A stretch of 64,000 bases of DNA from Siderastrea radians (taxonomy: Eukaryota > Cnidaria > Anthozoa > Scleractinia > Rhizangiidae). Below are positions 42,395-54,400 of the stretch, in pieces. The stretch covers positions 31,212,388 through 31,276,387 of the forward strand of contig OZ024894.1 of assembly GCA_964017195.1 (NCBI GenBank). Direction: 5' to 3'. The position numbers and the translations under genes are program-made. Positions within the stretch are counted from its first letter, which is position 1; the number at the start of each line of letters is the position of its first letter. The notes under the pieces are model-generated. The model had not been told where the DNA came from, did no database searches, and worked only from the letters and a program-made list of their open reading frames with translations.

Positions 42395-43740
42395 TACTTG
42401 GGAAAACAACGAAAAATGTTTAGGAAAACAACATGTTCACTCGAAGTTTTCAAGCGTAGGAAAATTGCAAGCGAATGTCATGTTTACACGTGTTCACCTT
42501 CAACAGACACGGCTAGAAGACCTCCGGTAAACGCTGCGTTTTCCAACTCAGCAAAACAAAAGAAAATATTTAGGAAAACAGTGTGTTTTCTCGGCCCTTC
42601 CGAGCGTAGGAAAACTGCTAGAGAATATCATGTTTTCTGCCCGTTTACCTTCAACGTAATGTGGTTAGAAAACCTCCGACAAACAGCGAGTCTATCAACT
42701 CCGGCAAACAATAGACAAACATTTAGGAAAACAGCGTGTTCCCTCGGGTTCTGGAGCGCATGAAAATTGCTGGAGAACATCATGTTTTACAATACGGTTA
42801 GAAAACCTCCAACAAACGCCGCGTTGAACCACTCAGGAAAACAACAGAAAACACTTAATGAAAACAACGTGTTCAACTGGAGTTTTTCGAGAGCAGGAAA
42901 ATTGCGGGCTAACATGTATTTTCTCACGTTTAGGAATGCACGCTTGTTTGAGTGCTTCTACGGATGTGTCAGTATTTACTATGGAGTAGCAATTGTTTGG
43001 AAGCGTGCGTGACTATTTGTTATTAGGTAGATAAGGTATTTTCGCAGTAATCAAGATCACTCCACGTTATCTCTCGCTACGTTTCTGTAAATTTTCTTTA
43101 ATTTTGTTATTGTTTGTAATCAGATACATTATACTTAGACATGAAGGCTTATGTTGTCTGTAAGCGAGTATATCCAGTTTATTTAGTTACGTTTAAGTTG
43201 CTTTGGGCAAGCTCCGCTAAAACAGTCTTACGTTTGTTGTGAATTTTCTATTCGCGTGAAATGTAATTTATTCTAGCTCATTGAATAGCTTTGTATAGTT
43301 GGCAATTGTCCTCGTTATCCGTTGTACAATTATATGTATTCTGGAACATTGCCCGTGTACTTATAGTCTAGCTATCAATAAACGAGATGCCTATTCCTGA
43401 TTCTTGTCTGCGTTGTATGATATTTAGTGTGAAAATGATTTGTTCTCGTTTCACTGCAGAGTGATTAGGGAACAACTTATTTTTTCCTTGTGTTAACCGT
43501 CAACAGATACAGTGAGAAAACTTACGAAAAACGCGGCGTTCGCCCGATCGCGAAAACAAAAGAAAACGTTGCCTAAAACAATGTATTCACTGCGGTTTCT
43601 CGAGGGCAGGAAAACACTCGATGAACTTCACGTTTTTCAGGCGTTCACAGAAGGAGAACGCCGAATTCACCGGACGTTTTCCGAAGAGCAGAAAACCGAT
43701 GGCAAATCACAAATTTTCCAACAATTTCCCTGTTGGTAAA
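42395..43740. repeat. Degenerate array of ~135-153 bp AGGAAAACA units
   Basis: TTTAGGAAAACARYRTGTT starts at about 42422, 42572, 42725 and 42860. Each is followed by TCG...TTTTC and GTAGGAAAATTGC. A second cluster with the same words is at 43500-43740, separated by ~500 bp of ordinary AT-rich sequence. The 121-codon frame at 42398-42763 simply spans repeat units. Confidence 0.7.
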
Positions 43741-45077
43741 TTTACCAGTGAATGAGGGGCTTCTTGCCGTGAGACTTAAGGAAAGGAGAAAAAAGGTGTT
43801 TTGGACCTCCAGCGAAACAATGTTGGAGTTTGTACCTTTACAATTTCTTTCCGTAGTTTAGCGTGGCCATATTTCGTGCTCACACGTTCGTGTTAGCGCG
43901 TGGAGCCTCCAGAAGTGAAATTATTATATCTTGATACTCATCACGCGTGACATTACTCGGCGGCACTTTCCACTTTGATTTTGGTGAGGTTTTCAGACGT
44001 GCTCACAAGCCCTAAATTTTCTATGATCTCTTCTTAGACTTCTAAGAGCTTTTCTGAATCTTCTAACAAACAGAGCAGTTCCGAGGCCGTAGATGTTTTC
44101 GAGTGGTTCAAGACTTGTCTAACGGAAGATTGAAAGTTTGTCCATATGGCTATAATTCGCAATCTACCAGCAGAACGCAGAAGTAACAGAGAAAAGCCGA
44201 ATCCGAGAAACTTAAATTCGCAGACCACAAGAACCAGTTCCTTTAACTGTTCCGAGCTACAAGAGACTCTTGCGAAACCAATTTCCTTGCGGCAAAGCCT
44301 ACATGATATTTAGAAAGGAAACGAAAAGATCAACGAGCTGAAAAAGTCTCCATTACCGAAAAAAGCTATAAAGCTTGCTGACAAGAGCGAAACTGGTGTG
44401 CCCTCGGTTAAAAAAGCCTTTACATTATTTTTTTAGAGAAGGACAGACTTACCTAATAGTAGTTTACGGTAGATTCGTTTAGCGTAACTACATGCACATG
44501 TAGCTAGCACATTCTCAAATTTTGATGTGATTGTTTTCCAGTTTCGGATTTAGCCAAGAGAAAAATTCAGCGCATGGCTACGAAATTGAAATATTTAGTA
44601 TGGCTGTAGAAGTGAAATGTTCAGTCGATCTATGGCTTTGTTGTTAGTATACGTCCCTTACCAGCGCTCACTTGTATACTGAAGATTATAAAAAGAATCT
44701 CCGCTATCACGATAAGGTATGGTGTCTCCATCATAGTAATAAACTGTTCATCAGCGAACAAGCTTTTGTGACATCAAAATCAAAATACACACAGCTGATA
44801 GCAGTCTCAACAATTTAGGGTAGTGTTTCAGAATTACAGCTTTGTTATACTTGATACGCACTGTCATGGTGTTGGTCGGATGTCCAGAATGAAAGAAAAA
44901 AATGGGTTGGCTGAGAAATGACGAGGTCATGGGACTTATAAATGACCAACAAAGATACTCTTTCGCTCTTGCACGCATTTATAATTTTTGCATTACAGCG
45001 AGACAGGAATTTATTGCAAAAAAAAGCCAAATTTTGGCTTTCATATATCATCACAATTACAATTAGTATAGTTCAAC
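43741..45077. other. Non-coding region with a possible decayed coding stretch
   Basis: On + at about 44045-44440 several short open segments in overlapping frames (KSFSESSNKQ, VDVFEWFKTCLTED, AIIRNLPAERRSNREK, LQETLAKPISLRQSLHD) look protein-like but are separated by stops, suggesting a very old pseudogene of unknown family. Confidence 0.3.
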
Positions 45078-45085
45078 GTATAACT

Positions 45086-46082
45086 CCCGGGGGGGGGGGA
45101 AGCACTCCCGTCAATTTAGGATAGCTGTGTGCCGCCAAGGTTCTCAAACCCTGACCCTATTTAAGGACGTTGGCAATTCACTTTGCGATGTCACGCCACG
45201 TCATGCATTGAGCGCGGGCGCTGTTGAAGAAATGTGGAGATATATAGCGGTAGTGGGCACTTAAATATCTATGCACGGGTTAACTCTCTTAAATGTTCGT
45301 TGATCCCATATTTTTTTTGAAAAAATTAAAGAAAAGCTGTGTTGTGGAAGTTTTCTGCCCTTGCATTATCGAATTCTGCTACTATATTAGCTGAACGGTG
45401 TTCGTAAAAGTCCATCTTAGAGATTGAGTTTAACTAAAAGGATAATACCGTTTCAAATTATTTACTTGACAGACCCACTTAAATAAAATTTGACTTAGAA
45501 AGTGAGTCTACAGCGAATCATTTTTAATATTTTTCAACTAACAAGCACTTAGGCCATTTCAAGTTACGATTACCGATGTGTCAAAATTGGGGTAATTTTT
45601 CACGCGCTTTATTTCGAAAACGAAGTCGGCGACCCCCCATTTTTTTTTGTGCATTTCTGACATAGGTAACTCATTATCTGACTGTTTTCAAACTATGAAA
45701 AATATCTGTGTTGTAGAAGGTTTTCGCACGAACGTCCTTAAGGGTAGAAAATCGAGAATTGATTCCCTTTTGAAGGCCAAAAACCGAGAAATGGCACCCT
45801 CTTTTGCAGCAACACAAGCTATAAACGTCCTTTTAAAATCGCTTTGTTGAACTTTATAACGTGTATTCGGGCGCGTAGTACAGTTTTAACAGACCATATG
45901 TTTTTCGTTTTGCGCGTTGAGGTGGATACTGCAATTTAGTGACCCTATTTAAGGAACATTTAAGGATCACAATACCACAAATACCAAAAAGGATACCCTA
46001 TTTAAGGACTGATACCTCAAAACCCCACCCTATCGGGCGGCACATACCTATATAGGGTATATAAGGGAGTACCCCCCCGGGC
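45086..46082. mobile_element. 997-bp hAT-type MITE with perfect 8-bp target duplication
   Basis: GTATAACT lies immediately outside both ends (45078-45085 and 46083-46090). Terminal inverted repeats begin CCCGGGGGG and include ACTCCC(G/T) and TGTGCCGCC; the right end reads GGGCGGCACATACC...AGTACCCCCCCGGG. Subterminal ACCCTATTTAAGGA words occur at both ends. The 8-bp duplication fits the hAT superfamily. The interior has no convincing ORF. Confidence 0.9.
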
Positions 46083-46090
46083 GTATAACT

Positions 46091-47962
46091 AGCAGTAACC
46101 AATGGTTAGGAAGTGCGGCGGAGATGTGGGTTGGGATATGCGATTTATGTTGAGAACCGCTGTTTAGTAATTGAATAGTAGGTAATTGAATAGTGATGAA
46201 TTATTGCCCCTGCAGGGATTTTCAAAATCCCGAGGGGGCATCGGTCGCAAGTATATAAAGTAAAGGGAAGTAAAGTACTTACAGTCAAAATATACAGTAT
46301 ATCTACCAAATCAAATCTCGATTTGCCAGAACAGGGCGCCCACGGAATAAATGGGTAATGATGACGTTTCCTCACTGAACGACGGAACGGAATAAATGGG
46401 TAATGATGGCGTAGCATCAGTAAACATAAGGGTCATGTGACGGTGTCAGTAAATCAAAAATCTATATCTAGGGGGTGCACGGTATTCATAGAAAACTCGT
46501 GGGTTGTTTTGCCGTCAGTCATACTGTGAGCGCTTTCTTACCGCACATGTTTTCAGTATGTGTAAAATCCCGAAGAGCAGCTGTCTTGAAGGCGAAAGAG
46601 AAACTGTAGTTTTTATTTTCGTTTGCCTCATTTTATTCCCGTAGAAAGCCAACGTAAATTGTCAGGCCACGAGAAGGAAGAGTTCGAGTTCGAACTCGAA
46701 CTTCAGAGAGACGCTGCGTAAGACTATATATTAGACACGTATTTAATATACAGAAATCATTTGGAAACGATTTGTCAACACAGATCACTCTGGGGGACTG
46801 AGAGCCTTGGTCCATAAACAAGCAAGCATTGCTTAGCGAACGAGTGAATCTCAACACCAGTAAACCCTTCAGACATCAGTTAGGTTTTTAACTCACGAGA
46901 AATATTGCGTTACAAGATTTCATGAGGTCGCGTGGAAAGAAAACAACTCTAGAACTTGCCTTCAGAAAAAGTTCATGGAAACTGAATTTCTTGTGAAATT
47001 TCTAGGCCAATTTTTTAGTTGCAAGTCGAGCTACGACCTCACTATCTATAACTTTTCAGACATTGCGAGAAAGTTTGGGCGACTAGGAAATTCCAGCATA
47101 TTCTGTTATTTTACTTGATTGATTTCAAATTCAATTCATGTGGTTGATTGTCTCTGTGGAAAATCTCGCTTGTAATGTAAGAAATGTGTCTGAGAAAGTG
47201 CCCTTTGGATCAAAAGTCACGTTCGTGGTTCTTTGCTTACATTGCGTATAAGGAAAGTATTTCCATGTCGCTGGAAGTTGCTTTCCCGCATTTTAGTACA
47301 ATTTCGCTACAAACTTTCGACTACAATGTTTGTTCTAATAAAAAAAAACTTAGATTATCGAAGAAGAAAAGTTTTATTTCAGCAATATAGGACGAACAAG
47401 TCGTTTAAGGCACGCGACTCGCGCAATTAGCTTCACCTTTATTCTCCTGCTGCTTATTGTTCCTTTATTGTCCCTCATTTAATTGATAGGTTCGACTAAT
47501 TTGCACCCAAACAATACCCAAGCATTTACCCAAGCACAAAGAAGTTCCAGGGTTGACAGAAAAAACAGAGCTCATTTGTATAAGTGATCGACGTGTTGCA
47601 ATTGGCTTGATTCCGTACCTTCATGAAACCTCTTAGCACTGGACTGAGTGCTAATCTCAACTTGGCATTCTTCTGCAGAAACAATCTAAAACCTTAATTA
47701 TACTACAGAAAAATGAATACCACACAAAAGTGTTCCTAAGTAAATGAAGAAAAAGGAAACCTTCAAAATCAATAAATACGATCACAAAGGCTCTTTTAGT
47801 GTCAACTATTACTAGTTGTATAGCATGAAATGGTGAATGCGAGTACCCTTTATCAACTGGACTACCCTTTGAATGTTGGCTTGGAAGGAATCTATTCTAA
47901 TTGAATTATGTATAAAATTAATGAATTCCTGTCACTTTGTCATGTGACATATTTTTTAATAT
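46091..47962. other. Intergenic, no gene seen
   Basis: It includes a short hairpin (CAGGGATTTTCAAAATCCCGAG near 46213), a direct repeat GGAATAAATGGGTAATGATG (46344 and 46389), and a TTCGAGTTCGAACTCGAA palindrome near 46682. Confidence 0.45.
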
Positions 47963-48830
47963 GCAGATTTAGCCAAGCCTAAAACCGGAGCGCCCCCCTT
48001 CTGTTTTTGCTTTGTTTTTTTTGTTTTTATTTATTTTTTTATTTATTTTTAATTTTTTTTTTTGCTGCCACTTATTAATTTGCGAAAATACTCTCATTTT
48101 AGTTGTTAAATAACAAAAAAAAAAAGATGTTATCCATATCGCCGCTGGGTATCGAACTCGGCTCATTGGCGTCGTAGGCCGGCTTATAGTCCACTAGGCC
48201 ACAAGCGCTAACGTCGCTTTCATATGTTAATTTTGCTACTTAAATCTTTTTTCGTAACAAAGTACGTATCAACATGAAAATGCTGGTGTTTTCCTGCAAA
48301 CTGTTCGGACCGCCGCAAAAACCATGGTTGTGGACAGAAAAAAAACAGAAGGCACTAGCTCCGCTATATTTGGCGTCGGAACCGCTGCGAAATCCTGCGA
48401 ACTCAAGCGGTGTGTTGACCGAGTTCGCAGCAGAACTGACAACAAAGATGCAGTCCAATTAAAGGCAAATTTGAACTTCGTTCCTCAACTTTTTCGCCTA
48501 AATTGAACTTTTCGCCTTCCACCAAAAAGACAACTAAGTATTCTTTTCAACTTTTAATAAAAGTAATAAAATTGTTTTTGACTTTTGTTGTCTTTGCTCG
48601 TTTTGCTACAACGCGGGTTACCATGCGATTTCGCTCCAAAAACGCGGGATACAGCACAGAGTTATCACCTCATATTGGTGACTCTGTGGTGCGGATGGAC
48701 GGACGGACGGACGTGCACGTGACTGTTACGTCACTACCAAGATTTCTTGGCTTGATAGGTTACCGAATTTGCTTAGCAATGGTGCTCCGCTGGCGAGCTA
48801 GCACGCGGCCTCTGCTAAAAGATTTGGTCC
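47963..48830 (-). repeat. Interspersed repeat family R1, inverted short copy
   Basis: Read on minus it starts AGCTCGCCAGCGGAGCACCATTGCTAAG, CAAATTCGGTAACC and the GTCCGTCCGTCC run (48690-48710). It ends GGTTTTAGGCTTGGCTAAATCT at 47963. The centre is largely deleted relative to the 24.3-kb copy, and the SINE at 48139-48206 lies inside it. Confidence 0.7.
48139..48206 (-). ncRNA. tRNA-derived SINE head (pol III A and B boxes)
   Basis: The minus strand carries TGGCCTAGTGG (A-box consensus, 48191-48201) and, about 35 bases later, GAGTTCGATACC (B-box consensus, 48148-48159). The following sequence runs into A-rich text. The cloverleaf pairing is poor, so it is a tRNA-derived retroposon or tRNA pseudogene rather than a working tRNA. 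Confidence 0.55.
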
Positions 48831-48907
48831 TAAGAACGTTCCATTTATATTCTTTGAAAGAGCCTCCACCCATAAGATCGTGCCAGTCAATTAGCTCCAC
48901 CTGTGAA

Positions 48908-49165
48908 ATGGAAGCTACAATGTCCAGGCAAGAATTATTTCCTCCAATCCAACAACAGGTTGAACATTCGACAGCCAGCCAAGCCTTAGGCGTCCATACA
49001 ACGGAGCCATTCCAACCTGCAGATTTCAACTTTCCAAATAAGCTTTGTGGCAAAGAGAATCGTGCATCTCCATCCAAGTGGTCTTCGGAATTTCCCTGGC
49101 TTCACTATAATGAGCAAAACGATTTTGTGTTCTGTTTCATTTGCGTGCAACAAAATGCAACATAG
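48908..49165 (+). pseudogene. hAT-type transposase fragment: TTF-type zinc finger N-terminus
   Basis: From the ATG at 48908 the frame reads MEATMSRQELFPPIQQQVEH, then EPFQPADFNFPNK, SKWSSEFPWLHYNEQNDFVF and CFICVQQNAT to a stop at 49163. Known: a FP...G...W...PWLHY...D.V.CF.C pattern is the TTF-type zinc finger at the N-terminus of hAT/ZMYM-related transposase-derived proteins. Only the first half of the finger is here; the second Cys/His pair and the catalytic domain are absent downstream. The start of the frame upstream (48503-48900) belongs to the R1 repeat. Confidence 0.5.
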
Positions 49166-51865
49166 GCACGCATTGCGTGCTTGACCTATGTTGAAATGTC
49201 AAATCTCTTTCTAGCTTATTTGCAATTTTTAAGGCATACTCTGAGGACAAAACAACACACGCGAGTATTTCCCCTTCAACCATAGTACACTGAGTGCATA
49301 TTGTTGCAGTTCTTGCACTACGCTCATCTCAACTCACGCGCTGGTGATATGAACGGTGATGGAAAGTAACTGTTTTGAAAACTACTTTATCTTTTGCTCA
49401 GCAATATCCTGCTAAAAACCCAATCGGAAAATTGAGAGATAGAGTAATCATTGGGCTAGTAGGCCACAGGCTGGAAAATCAAACTGACTCTAGAACAAAA
49501 CAACTGCATAAAAATTTCAAATTAAATCTAAAACTGAAACCTCATTTAAGGTCAACTAATATGAACATAATATATTACTGAATGATATAAATCGAGGTCA
49601 CAACAAGAGGTGAAAGAAACAAGTGTGATAGATAATAATTTGAGAAGAGGACAGCCATTTTCATGCCAAATGTTCCTGTACATGATAAAACCAAGAAAGA
49701 CATCATTTCTATGTCGATTTTGATTTTCCTTACCCGCGCTTTTGCCGTTTAAAAACGTAAAATTTTACTTCCGGCCATGTCAAAAACAGCGCAAAGGGAG
49801 ACCTGGGCATAGTCATCTTGTGATGTCATACCAGGAACGGAGTCAATGCCAAAACAAACTACGTGGGCCGCATTGCGGAGATCTAATACATTTTATTTTT
49901 CTTTATACCGCAACCGCCAAATTAAGCAAGAAATTGTGTGAAACTACTGATGTTACAAGTAATCTGGGCAGTGATTTGGAGCTTTTAGAGTCCATAACGA
50001 TTCATATGCCGGACCAATGTCCCACCATATGGCAGACCATGTCCAACCTAAGATCCTACTCTCCTTGGGTCAGTTGTGTCAGACCTCAGTCCATATAGAT
50101 ATGGATATAACTGTAGAATGACATTGCACCAGTTACCCCGGGTGTTTAGTGCGTTTCCTTTTGGATTGTATTATCACCTGCATACTTAGGTTGAGATGGG
50201 AAGACGCCTCATGACCCGTGAAACTTTCCGTGGTATTGTTATTCTCTAGGTATCGAAACTCGATTAGATGTAGCATGAGGAAATTGACCTGATTTATAAC
50301 TATAATAATATTGTAATTTTTCCATTGTTTACGGTTTATGAGCAATCGGGGCTAAGTATCAAACTTTTTTGGCCAAAAATTACCACTTTACATTCAGCTT
50401 TTCTCGACAGTAAAATGTAAACCAAAACTCAGGTTAATCGTTGCACTTTTTTAACACTGAGTTGTACCGGAAAAATCGCGGTTTCAATTATAAAGGGGTT
50501 CATTTCCCATGAAATTTTGTTTGGCCTGATCATTTGCGCGCTCAATATGACGTCACTCGTCATATGCTGTTTTAATTAAATCGCGCGTGCAAACAGGCAA
50601 CGCGAGCTAAAAATTAAGACGACAAGACGAGGTAATTTTTCGCTTTGCCCTCCTTTTTTCCGCGATAAAAAGTTAATTCTTAAACTATTAGAAGCGTTCT
50701 CTAGGTCTCATTTAACAATATGTCCTTGTTAACTTGAAAACCCCTGCGTAAAACTTATCTCAAACCACAATTTACCGAGTGAAGCTGTCCTTTGGATGAC
50801 ACAGAATTATCAGAGCAGCAAATTCTAACTACTTCTAAAAAGGTACAACAAACATTTTAATTTCTAGTAAAGAGCATAGAATGATAGTTGTCAGCTCAGG
50901 CACGTAGGGCCAGCTGTGGTACCACAGTTTGAAACGAATGGTCAAAGAGTTTCACCCTAAAGTGAGAATTTATCCCCGTTGTTTACGTTATTTTTCCGTC
51001 CACGCGTTTCATTGTTTGGCGTTTTTTTAACTCTCCACCAAGTCTGTTCACTGTGTCCCTGACGAGAATGACAGATCTTCTGAGCAGACTAAACAACTTT
51101 CTCATTATCGTTCTATGCTTTGTTAAATTGAAACTTTTGGTGAGCTCACTAAAAAGGTGTAAAAAGGTTAACACTTAATTAATCTACGAATTTTATTTCA
51201 AGCCGCTTCGAAATACGAATTTTATTTCAAGCCGCTCAGAAATACTTTTCTTTGTTCTAAACCAAACTGGTTCAGTGTTTTTCCCTTCGTTTCGTAAATG
51301 AATAGGTGTATTTCAGCCATTTGTTGGGTTGCCGGGTTTGCGGGCGTTTGTCCGTGAGTAGTACTGTACGCTCACGTGGCAAGATGAGCCTCGTTTGGAT
51401 GCAAGGCCTCTGATTGGTTGAGAGGGGGTCATGTGACCTAAATACTGGCTTCTAATTGGTGGAGGCCAAACGAGGTGCGAAAGGCATGCTAGGTATCATG
51501 TGATCAGCTCTGCCGTCATAGGGAATCACCATGGCAACCAGGGTCAAAGGTCAATGGAAGGGAATGTTCAGGTAAGTCCGGAAGTGACGTCATTAGGAAC
51601 GGGAAGTGACGTCATCAAACATGGTGGACGGAGGTCACGTGGTTTGGATGGGGAAACCGCTGACCAGTAGGGAAAAAGGGATTGCGGGCTCCGAAAAACC
51701 ACTGGAAGTGAAATGAAAAACAGAATATTAATCAACCCAGACCTTATGTGACAAGTGGGAACGTGTGCGCCTTGACCCGAGGGGTCAGCGGCGCATCCCA
51801 TTTCTTTTGACAGAGTCCACAATCCAAGTGGTGGACTGCGTGGGACCTGGGTCCGAGGGAAGTCC
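49166..51865. other. Non-coding region left of the polymerase
   Basis: No gene is supported; frames at 49375-49581 and 49742-50098 have no domain features. A direct repeat TACGAATTTTATTTCAAGCCGCT occurs at 51183-51237. An inverted pair CCTCGTTTGG / CCAAACGAGG (51389-51475) encloses two ATTGGT words. TGACGTCAT-type sites lie at 51586 and 51607. Confidence 0.4.
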
Positions 51866-54400
51866 CTAGGCAGCTTGGTAACCGTAAGGGTACGTTTGAA
51901 ACGTACGGGGCTCGATGACTCTCTTGTCGTAGACCAATTGGTAACGCTTGTAGTCGGGATAGGTGTAGAGATCGTAGGTTTTGGCGTTTCTGACGATCTG
52001 ATGTGTTTTGACGACTTGGGTGTGGCACAGTTCCTTTTGGGGCTGTTGGATTTCGTCGAGGACGTTCTGACACATGACGTCATAATTCAATTGGGTTTTG
52101 CCCTCGCTGTTGAGTCGGAAACCACGAACTTTGCATTCGACTTGACCGTTCTTGGTTTTGTACCCATAATTCTTGGGACCGCCCGACACGAATTCTTCGA
52201 TGTAATTGTCGTCGTCCAATTCACTCGTAAACTCGCCGAGGTAATCTCCCAAGAGAGGACTGGGTTGATCCTCTTCCTCCTCCTCCAGGTAAACGACCGA
52301 ATCGGTGTCATAGTACAAGACGCGTTCCCCTAACAGTTGGAGGGCTTCGTAGAGACGGAGACGTGCCCAAGAGGTAGTGAAAGAGGCCACGAAAATGTTG
52401 AGGTTGGGAGACACTGGGATGTCTTCGTCTTGATACTGATAGTGCACTTCCACCATGTGGTCGTTGATGACGGACACGTGACGCACCACCAAGGTATCGG
52501 TATCCAGGAAACGGTGAAAGGCTTGGGGGTCGTCAAATTCTTGGACTTGGGTCTTGTTGAGACGTTGTCCGAATTTGCCCCACATGGAATTGAGCATCAT
52601 TTTGGCCAGGGCGCGCAGACCTTTATTCTCCTCGATCTTGTCGTACTCCAATTGGATGCCTTCGTGTTCGTAGTACTCGCGGATGTACTGTTGGCGTTTG
52701 GTTTCGTCGTCGCCTACCCATGAGGGCCACCCGCTGGCTTCTTGCTTGATTTTCAACCAGGTGTTGACGTAGTCTTGGAAGTGTCCCTCACAGGTCTGGT
52801 CGAACTGCCACACTTCGTAGAGGTACTGGATCTCGCACCCCAACTCGATGGCCTTGTGCAATTCGGGGGTGCACCACGTCCCGGTCAGGGCGCGTTGCTC
52901 GTCGGAGTCGGTGCAACGGTAAGATCTCTCCAAAGGAGGCTTGACCATTTCTTCTTTGACACAAGTGGCACAGAAAGGAAGGTGAGTTTACCGGCGTGAC
53001 GGTAAGGCAGCACGGGATGGTATAGTTCACGCGGGGGAGGACTCGGCATTGGATGACCCCAAAGTAAATGTGGATGTCTGTGTGACCCAGTTGCGAGATG
53101 AGGCGAGGATGTCCTTTGGGGTAGACGCACGTCTTGTTCACCCAGGGGTACAAGGAAGTGAAATCGATGTAATGGCTCTTTTGACCCGGGGTCACGCGAT
53201 GGTACAGCTTGACGGCATTGGTGCGACCACCACAGAAGGCGTCACGCGGGTTGAGAGGCTCTACGAATTGCACGGAATCCACGTACGTTTGGATGTCGGG
53301 AGAGGTTTCTTTGAGATGGGTCCACTCACATTCCCACATTTCAATGACATTGTACCCTAGCGCCTGAAGCAGTCTGATTCTTTGTTGGGTCTTCTCATAC
53401 ACATCATGCATGGTACGATCACAGAGACGCAGATGTTTTTCGTGATGGTTGGCATAACATTAGGGACGCCCGTGCCAAAAGCACCCATGGAATTCGTAGA
53501 TGGTGTTGGTGTCTTGACAGTAGCCATCCACGAAGAAACCCACGACGGGGACGCGATACTCGCCAGCATTGCCCGCGTGTTGAACATTATGGTGCAGACT
53601 GGGATGCGGAGGGTCTGGGTCGGCGCGGGCCATCAGCTCGTGATCTTCCAGGGCTTGCCGGCGCTGTTGGTGATCGCACCAGGTTAACCATTCGAGGGCC
53701 ACCCGCGATTGGTTGACACGGTTGCGCCATCCGTTCACGGGTTCACTGGCAATACTGTCGGGAATCATACGGTTCATGCGCAGATCACGGTTACAGGCCG
53801 AGGCGATGGTGATATGTTCAAATGGGTTGAAACCCGCTTTGGCTTCAAACAAACGTTTGAAAGTCAGACACCCTTCTTTCAAGAGGCGAACGTCCGATTC
53901 GCAGTAAGTCACCAATTCTTTTTGGAGATCAAACACCACCTCTTTGTCTCGTTGCTCTTGGTGCCATTTTTCGAAGGCTTGACGTGCTTTGGGGGACATG
54001 GTTTCGGGCATGTAGTAGTCAATGGCCGGGACGGGTCCCACGTACGTTTGGTGTTCGGGGATGTTGAATTGGTGAGGGAAGTAACCCTTTTTGAGTTCAG
54101 TGAGCCCAAAGGTTTTGGGAAAGGCCGAGAGGGGCATCTGGAAGAAGCTGAGAGAATCAATGAAACCGATGCGATCGTGTTTGACTTCTAAGAGTTTGCA
54201 CCCGTTACGGAGTTGTTCGACGATTCGGTTGTCGGTGTGGTATTGGTGGATGACAAAGTACCCATCGTACCCTTGGAAATTGTGAGCGAGGACGTTGACT
54301 CGACGGGTGTCGTTCTCCGTGAGGGTATCCAACCATTCGAGAAAATCTCGGATACAGTGTTCTCCTTGGAAACGAAAGGGTCCACTCATGTCCAATACAC
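51866..54400 (-). pseudogene. Family B DNA polymerase (Polinton/Maverick-like), broken
   Basis: The minus strand encodes, in order: an exonuclease-type region (about 54390-53900; VLAHNFQGYDGYF, LKKGYFPHQFN), VTYCESDVRLLKEGCL, an FHGCFWHG motif near 53470, then the palm motifs DFTSLYPWVN (~53170), KMMLNSMWGKFGQR (~52590) and YYDTDSVVYL (~52300), and a C-terminus ending at the stop near 51866. Known: this set defines protein-primed-type family B polymerases of Polintons and related viruses. Breaks: an in-frame TAA at 53460-53462 and a frame change near 52980. The N-terminal reading merges into minisatellite sequence beyond about 54400. No integrase, packaging ATPase or capsid gene and no terminal repeats are seen, so this is an isolated remnant. 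Confidence 0.8.

Noticed and set aside
42398..42763. 121-codon + frame with internal repeats, looking like a repeat protein
   Set aside because: It simply traverses ~150-bp DNA repeat units; other frames are equally open and no domain is recognisable.
51875..54191. Several + strand frames of 100-160 codons over the polymerase
   Set aside because: They are antisense shadows of the polymerase coding strand, which has all the catalytic motifs.
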